Positions 57,635 through 64,000 of a stretch of 64,000 nucleotides of DNA are shown here, one piece after another. Within the stretch, counting starts at the first letter, position 1, and the number at the start of each line of letters is the position of its first letter. The stretch lies in the NCBI RefSeq assembly GCF_000143415.4, contig NW_003314330.1, positions 496,001 through 560,000 on the forward strand, in the 5' to 3' direction. A program made the position numbers and the translations under genes. Source of the stretch: Selaginella moellendorffii. Lineage: Eukaryota; Streptophyta; Lycopodiopsida; Selaginellales; Selaginellaceae. Below the pieces are notes generated by a model. It was not told where the DNA came from, did not search any database, and was given only the letters and a program-made list of their open reading frames with translations.

Positions 57635-60028
57635 TCTAAAACTCCAAAGTCTATGAATAATGTACAATACTTCATAGGCAACATGTAATATCTTAGTTAT
57701 TTTGTTGATCATCTTTTTAATTGCATTGCATTATTACAAGCATTACTAAAGTTATCAATGTCATCTTTCATTTTGTCTACGGACTGTGAGTAAATGTTTA
57801 CGGATTTCAAAGAGTTATTTGATGACTCCTCCAATTTTGGTATATCCTGATTACACTTGACCTTTCATTTTTAGTGTCAATGTTTTTGATATTGGTCTTG
57901 AAGATGTGTTGATGCAAGAAAATCCGAGTGTGCCTAATTAGCGCTATCCTATTGCATATATCAGCCATACATTACAATCAACGGAGGTGAACTACTCCAT
58001 GATAGAGAAGGAGTATTTAGCAATAGTTTGGGGTTTCAAGAAATTTCATGCATATTTACATAATTCTCAGATGTTTTTAAAAAATAATCATGCTGCATTT
58101 ACTTCATTATTGAAGTGGAAGAACTTGGTTGGTCATATTGTTCGGTGGGTTATGAAGTTTCAAATATATGATTTTGATGTTGTTCATCACTTAGGGAATT
58201 CTATGGTTAATACTAATGCCCTTTCTCAAGTTCTTTTTCATTCTTCACTCTTTCTCATGTTTTTAATGAGTTTGTTGTTCTCACATCTATGGATTTTTTG
58301 GATAAGGATTCCATACCATTAGCGGTTGCTGTATTTAACGTTTGGTGTCCATAAAGTGCAAAACAAGATTTACTTTCTCTTGATGAGGTTCACGAGGCTA
58401 AAAAAATTGAGTTAGAGTTCGTGATAGGTTTGAGAATCCTACATCATTTGCTAATGACTTGCCATTTCAGCATTTACATTCTCAATATCACCTTAAGGAC
58501 AGTCTTCTTTATTTGTAGGGACAGATCATAATGATCATTTATATCTGGTAGTGACTTCAATTTTTATTCCATGCTTTTTATATGCCTACCATGATTCTCT
58601 TATTTTAGGTGGGTATATAGGACATTATTGTGTGACCAAGAAGTTATATAGGTTTTTTTATTCACTAAAGATGCAACATGACGTTATCTAGTATGTATGT
58701 AACTATATGTAGTGCCAAACTTGTAATACTCCCCTCATGCTACAGAAGGACGGTAAAGTCAAATTTAGTTTCTTGGTTGTTTGAGTTGGGCATTTTTCCA
58801 CAATTGACTATTGACAATGAGTATGTCATTATTACTTTTGATTATTTGACTTGATAGGTGGAAATTTGTGCTCTTACTAGTGCATCTATCACTACTATTA
58901 GCTACTTCCTTCTCAATTAAGTGGTGTTTCAGCATTTCTGTTCGAAGTGAATTCTTTCGGACAATGGTCCCATATTTATGGCTAAGGCATTTTATATTTT
59001 CATATCTCGGTTGGGGATATGTTACATTTTTACAAGTGTTTATCATCCACAATCAAATGGTTTAGCTGAATGGTTTATTCAGATCTTCAAAGGGATGATC
59101 ACAAAGTATATAAACTTTCTGTAAGCTCTTAAGTTTGGACTTCTTGGAAGGTCACCCAGCTTAATATTATTCAAACCTAAGAACACTTAACTTCAAATAT
59201 CCCAAAACCTTTAACCGATTGGAAAAAAAAGGTGTATTTTTGTTTATGGACCTTTTCCCTTTATATTTGAACTCCATGGATCGTCTCTTAAATCATTCCT
59301 TTTGGTTGCTTACACTTTCAGCATTTGGATTGAAATGTTATTTGCCATCTCTTCAGTATGCATATGTTACAAGGGTACAAAGTTTTGTTGATGCTTCACC
59401 ATATAAACTCTTATATAGCTATGAGCCAATACTACTAACAGAGTTGAGTTTACCTTCGTGATTGCTATAATCTACTGATGCTATATCTTGGGATTAATAT
59501 TTAACAAGCATTCTTCCACTTATCCGAGTAAAGTCTATTGAATATCTAAGTTGCATACAAGTGGGATGACAACGATGCTACAACTCTCATCATCATCCAC
59601 CTTCGGAGTATAAAGTGGATGATTTAGTGTTAGTCTATTTTCCCAATTTTATGGTATATAATTTGTCTAAAAGGCTCCTTGTTCAATGGAAGGGACTATA
59701 TCACATGTTGCGGCAAGTTAGATTGCAAGTTTATAAAATTTGGTATGACATTTAACAAGCTGATCCTCTAGAAATTATGCATATACAATGGCTGAAACAC
59801 TTCATACAAAAAGATTAAGAACAATTGACACCACTTATAGATCTATCGATGCCACCTTCTAATGTTCCTTTAGATCTTGTCTATAAGAGAATTTTGACTA
59901 TTTTCCATCATTCCAAGAGAAGGGGATAATGTAAGGTCCAAGTATATGGTTATGATGTTATATACAAATATTAATATAATAGGATTTTGGATTGGTTTCA
60001 ATTTGAACCATTCACTCTTATATGTAAA
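57635..60028 (+). mobile_element. second, more decayed gypsy copy (RT end to 3' LTR start)
   Basis: Collinear with 2265-4445 of the first element: CATGTAATATCTTAG, then RNase H (NYSMIEKEYLAIVWGFKKFHAYLH), the integrase region, the GPF tail and the polypurine tract plus the first about 95 bases of the LTR. Compared with copy 1 most differences are C to T and G to A, so it is far richer in A+T and has many more stops. A 195-bp insertion interrupts the integrase region, and a Helitron end cuts off the LTR. Confidence 0.9.
59120..59314 (-). mobile_element. solo LTR of a Cassandra-like TRIM with 5S rRNA-like block
   Basis: This 195-bp insert interrupts gypsy copy 2. It begins TGTAAGC and ends GCTTACA (TG...CA), and is flanked by CTTTC on both sides (59115-59119, 59315-59319). 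Gypsy copy 1 has the uninterrupted site. Read on the minus strand it contains GAAGTTAAGTGTTC followed by GGGTGACC and GAAGTCC, the A-box, C-box and following bases of plant 5S rRNA. The 44-base distance from AAGTTAAG to the end of GGGTGACC equals that in plant 5S rRNA as I know it. LTRs carrying 5S sequence are the mark of Cassandra elements. Confidence 0.8.
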
Positions 60029-60171
60029 CTAGCACTTGCCTAGCATATGCTGTTCTATTAGCAAAATAGTGTTTTAAATGTTAAGTCTAATAAATAAATA
60101 AAATAGCTTTGAAAAGCTTGTATTTATATATCAAGAATTTCTTTCAGTGCTATAAACAATATATGGAGCAT

Positions 60172-62200
60172 CTAGTATAAAACCTCTTTATAAACTATGC
60201 TGATAGTGAAAGTAGAAGGACTCAAAAAGAATAACTGTCCTTGGAGTGATGTGTTTTGTACTTTAATACCTAATCCTGCTAGTGATGTGCATCTTGATAA
60301 AGCCACATAAAGTTGCCCGTGGGTGAAAACTGGATGTGGCAAGTGTATTCCAACTCGGTCAAATGTCTGGCCTTGACACTTAGAGATTGTAAGGCAATAC
60401 CCCAAACGTACTGGAAATTGTCTTCTAGACATTTTAAATGGAATTTCTATGTCTGAACGTGTGAGTGTGATTCGAGGGATGAAAGTGCGTGTACCTTTAA
60501 ATTGGCCTAATACAATTTCACAGTCTAGAATTGTTGGTAAAGCATGTTTAAGGATGAGGCGTGTACCATTACATAGTCCAATTGATGAACATATATTCCT
60601 TAATAGAATAAGGATAACACCTTCTTTAAGTAAGAGTTTATGTGGTGGAAGACCAGAAGGAGTAATGGAATTTAAGAATTCAATTGGAAAATCTTTTGGG
60701 TGTTCAGTATCAACAAAGTCAATACTTTCATAAATATGTATATCACCAGGTAAGGAAGAGACTATAGCATTATTAATAGGAAAAGTATCATCATTAAGTG
60801 GGGTAAGTATGACTCTATTAGCTGCAATATAGGGGTTTGAAATATCCTGTAGAGATGGAAAAACGAAATCAACAACAAAGGACATTATTACTTGTGTGTA
60901 AGGCAATATAATAGATTCTGAAGGTAAATTTGGTAAATTCACGTAATTATTACTATTTCCAATTTGAAGAAGCCAATCAGCCCATAAAGAGTTGTTTTCA
61001 AGTAGTCTCATATTCTTTTTTAGTGGAAGTGTTCTAAAAAATTTCCATAACCTATTCATTTTTATTGAATTTGAAACAATTTGTGCTCGATGACCATGTG
61101 GAATAACTGGTAGTATTTGTCTAAAGTCACCACTTGTAATAATAACAATGCCTCCAAAAGGTTATTTATTTATTTTTATATCTTGTAAAGCTAAGTTAAT
61201 GGCAGAAAATGCATGTGTGTGAACCATACTGATTTCATCCCATATTAACATATGTGCATTCTTAATTTTTTGACCTGCTTCACTATTAGCTATAATAGCA
61301 GAAGTAGAAGTTTCATTTATTAGAACAGGAAGTTTAAAAGTCATATGTGATGTTTGGCCATTATGTAGTAAAGTGCTTGCAATACCTGTCCAGGCCATAC
61401 TAATTACATTTTTGTTTAGAAGCTGAAATGTATATATAAGAGTGTTAAGGAGAAAAGTTTTACCAGTACCACCAGGACCATCGATAAAAACATATTGATT
61501 TTGTTCATTTTGGTTGTTAATCGTGTTTAGGATGTCATAATAAATAATCTTTTGTTCATTATTAAATTGAAGTAAATTTTGTTCTACAGAATCAATGAAC
61601 AATGTTAAATTAATATGATTATTTGTATCGAAATTTGTATAAGATGAAGGCAATTTATAATCTTGATTGGATTTTCCATATAGATTGAATCTGCTATTTA
61701 TATCATGTAAAGCATGTTCATAACAATGTAATGGATCTGTTAGTACAAAATCTTCAGAGAAAGAGGTTTTGAATTTTTCCCATAAGGAATAAGGATTTTT
61801 TGGATTACAAAAGACACATAAAAAAACAAATAATTGTTTTAATTGTGGTGGCATTTTGAAAGAGCAAGCATCTTCTAAACATTTTTCCCATTCTGTATCA
61901 TCTACTAGAAGTCCCATAGCAGATGCAGCAAGTTGAAATGTTTCAAAATAAGTATTATGAACTATTTTTAGATCATTAAAGGAAGTAGCCCTCTTTTATA
62001 AAGCAATATAAGGCGTAAATGATAAAGTTCAGTATTAGATGGGGAAACAAAATACATTTGTGAAATAATACTTCATTGATGTCTAATTTGCCAATGATGA
62101 GTGCGTTTATTAAATGTATAATGTAGAGGAATTTCAAGATATGTATATTGCCTTGCATTTGGATCATGTCTATTTAATTCAAACCATTTTGTTAACATAG
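60172..62200 (-). pseudogene. Helitron helicase domain (Pif1 family)
   Basis: Readable from FELNRHDPNARQYTYLEIP (about 62180) through SPSNTELYHLRLIL, then an uninterrupted stretch 61917-61162 with Walker A GPGGTGKTF (about 61463-61488) and Walker B LIWDEISMV. After one TAA at 61164-61162 the same frame continues (GDFRQILPVVPHGHRA, NGTRLIL, LTISKCQGQTFDRVGIHLP, YVALSRC) to the stop at 60172. It would unwind DNA during rolling-circle transposition. Earlier stops near 62060 and 61970 and this TAA make it inactive. Strong AT bias. Confidence 0.88.
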
Positions 62201-62261
62201 TACCATTTTGAGTAGCTCTTTGAAGTTCAATTAGCTCATTACCTTCGATGAAATAAACATT

Positions 62262-64000
62262 TTAGAAATTTTCTAGATGAATAGGAAGACGAATTATAGG
62301 TGTTGAATGGCCATGCATTTTAAATTGAAAAAGTCTCCATATAGCTTCTGGAGCAAAAACATAACGGGTATTTAAAAAACTTGAAATTTCATCCCAGTTT
62401 AAGTTATTATCATGTTGTTGAGTTGCTAAATGGATTTCAATAGTGGCACAGTCATAACCTTTGTAAACATATTGAAATAGATATTTAATACTTTTATAGT
62501 TGCACATATTTCAATATTTATATGAGCTTTATATTTTTTACAAAGGTATTTGTTATAAGGTACAACCCAACAGTTATCCATATGACAACCATTTTTAAAA
62601 ACTGTACGTCTGTTGTCTGGTCTATAATAATCTAGATATCCATTAACAGAAAATGTTGTTTCATTATTAAATGTTTTTGGAAAACCCTTCGAGCAAGAAT
62701 CATTTTCCATGCAAGGACTATTAGGATAAAAAAAGTCCACATGGTCCATGTATCATATATGATGTAACTATTTCAAAGAGTTCAGGCTTGTCATGAGGAT
62801 CGGGTAATCCAGCCATGATATATTGATTAATTGCATCACGGTCTCTAATTTTATTTTCATGGGCTAGAATTCCTAGAAAATGACAATGTGGGAGACCTCG
62901 TTTTTGGAACTCAATTACATATATATATGCTATACATTTTCCAAATTTATGTCTTTTTGTTATATCTTTCAAAAATTCTTTAAGCTTAATATGGAAAACT
63001 CTAAAAACCAAATCAGGACGGTCTTTAGGGCTTTCATTTGGATGTAGATTTCCTATAATTTCTGGCCATTTAGGGTTGCAAGTGAAAGTAATGAAAATAT
63101 CTGGTTTTGAGTAATGAGCAACAATTGCCATTGCATCTTGATAATTTTGTTGCATTGCTCTGGGGCCACCACCAAAACTTGAAGGTAGTATAACAATTTT
63201 ACCAAGGTTCATATTTTCATTGAAAGCACGATTTGCAATATAATCCATAAGACCAGTATACATTTCTACTCGTAATTGTTTTTGGTGGGTACGATAATAA
63301 TACAGGTTATTACTCTCAACTTTGACATAAGCATCAACAATGTATTGTTGAGTAAGCTTGCCAGCATGTAAGATTTGGTCAAAACCTAATTGTAGTGTGT
63401 CTCTTTTAGATAAACGGTATGCATAATATAGAAGTAATGTAATTCGACGTCTTTGTGTATTCAAAATATTAGTATGCCATCCTTTATCACCAAAAGGAAA
63501 TATCAAAGGATAAACCATAGGATCACAATTAATATCAAGTGTTGAAATCGTTCTAGAAAGATTTGCCGTAGGATGTATACAAATTTCACGTCCATGTGGG
63601 GGTTCTCCATTCTCACTAACAAAAACAACAGCAACTTCATTTGTTTGTGGTATATTATAATGTCGAAGATCAGTTTCTTCATTCCTTAGTAACATATAAA
63701 CACCACGTAAAGGCCGGCCTGTAACTACTACTTCATGAAGTTCTTTTTGTTCCATTTCATACATCATTCTATAAGCCTGTGCATATGGATTAATATGACG
63801 AAGGAGTGTATCAAGATGTAATAATAAATCTCACTCGCAACTTGTATTAAATGGGTTTTGATGCCTTATATCTGTGGCTTCTTGTGTATCTAGCATATAA
63901 AGTTGACCATAAGATGGACTTTGATCGCTAGAAGAATGTGATGACATGACACTATGATAAATCTGTCCATGAATTCTAAAGCAATAAGGACCGTTACCCC
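62262..64000 (-). pseudogene. Helitron Rep (HUH nuclease) region, N-terminus outside window
   Basis: From the right edge the frame reads NGPYCFRIHGQIYH and YGQLYMLDTQEATDIR, has a TGA at 63833-63831, then stays open to 62721: DIFITFTCNPKWPEI, and the HUH motif RGLPHCHFL (about 62874-62900). A frameshift near 62735 leads to PNSPCMEND, WVVPYNKYLCKKYKAHINIEICA, and another shift near 62500 to SIKYLFQYVYKGYD with the paired tyrosines. This endonuclease would nick and join Helitron ends. Three breaks make this copy inactive. Confidence 0.88.

Larger units (their letters stand above)
60029..64000 (-). mobile_element. Helitron (Rep/helicase), 5' end beyond the window
   Basis: The minus strand encodes a Rep domain (64000-62262) and a Pif1-type helicase (62200-60172), the autonomous Helitron arrangement. 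A matching 3' end is visible: CTAG at 60029-60032 (minus strand CTAG followed by T), with the palindrome AGCATATGCT at 60042-60051, nine bases inside. The similarity of the left flank to the gypsy LTR stops at this point, so the Helitron sits inside gypsy copy 2. Single stops and frameshifts interrupt the genes. Confidence 0.88.

Overview
The window is nuclear DNA from a vascular plant, most probably a lycophyte of the Selaginella type. This is inferred from the gene set (CP29 antenna protein, isoamylase 2, PLS-type PPR protein, dirigent protein, ENOD93-like protein, GH81 glucanase), from the very short GT-AG introns (mostly about 45-75 bp), and from compact genes set among decayed transposons. 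A run of 157 N at 47549-47705 shows it is an assembled scaffold.

Layout. 1-4633: a Ty3/gypsy retrotransposon (gag to integrase and probable 3' LTR) broken by about 15 stop codons. 4769-7994: CP29 (LHCB4), then a PPR gene on the minus strand. 8100-11650: AT-rich DNA with one GC-rich island. 12091-30465: gene-rich block with a Kazal protein (-), poly(A)-binding protein (-), A-type cyclin (+), zinc-ribbon protein (-), MOSC/mARC-like protein (-), ENOD93-like protein (+), isoamylase 2 (+), dirigent protein (-), ACT-domain protein (+), tRNA-Val (-), tRNA-Ser (+) and GH81 glucanase (+). 30744-39235: a candidate large DNA transposon with terminal inverted repeats and a CATTC target duplication; it carries an integrase-like DDE transposase gene and a second long gene of unknown function. 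40980-48400: decayed LTR-type sequence, two related minisatellites and AT-rich DNA. 48477-49313 and 56107-56950: two related, very AT-rich B-lectin genes flanking a second gene block (NSE2/MMS21, Msp1/ATAD1-type AAA ATPase, two unrecognised proteins). 57180-64000: nested transposons: an inverted reverse-transcriptase fragment, a second gypsy copy containing a 195-bp solo LTR with a 5S rRNA-like block (Cassandra-type), and a Helitron running off the right edge.

Several genes form close divergent pairs with short shared promoters (PABP/cyclin, mARC/ENOD93-like, NSE2/Msp1); two of these promoters contain telo-box motifs (AAACCCTA or its core) typical of growth- and translation-linked plant genes. 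Exon joins given here were read by eye from GT-AG sites and reading-frame continuity. No transcript or database evidence was available.
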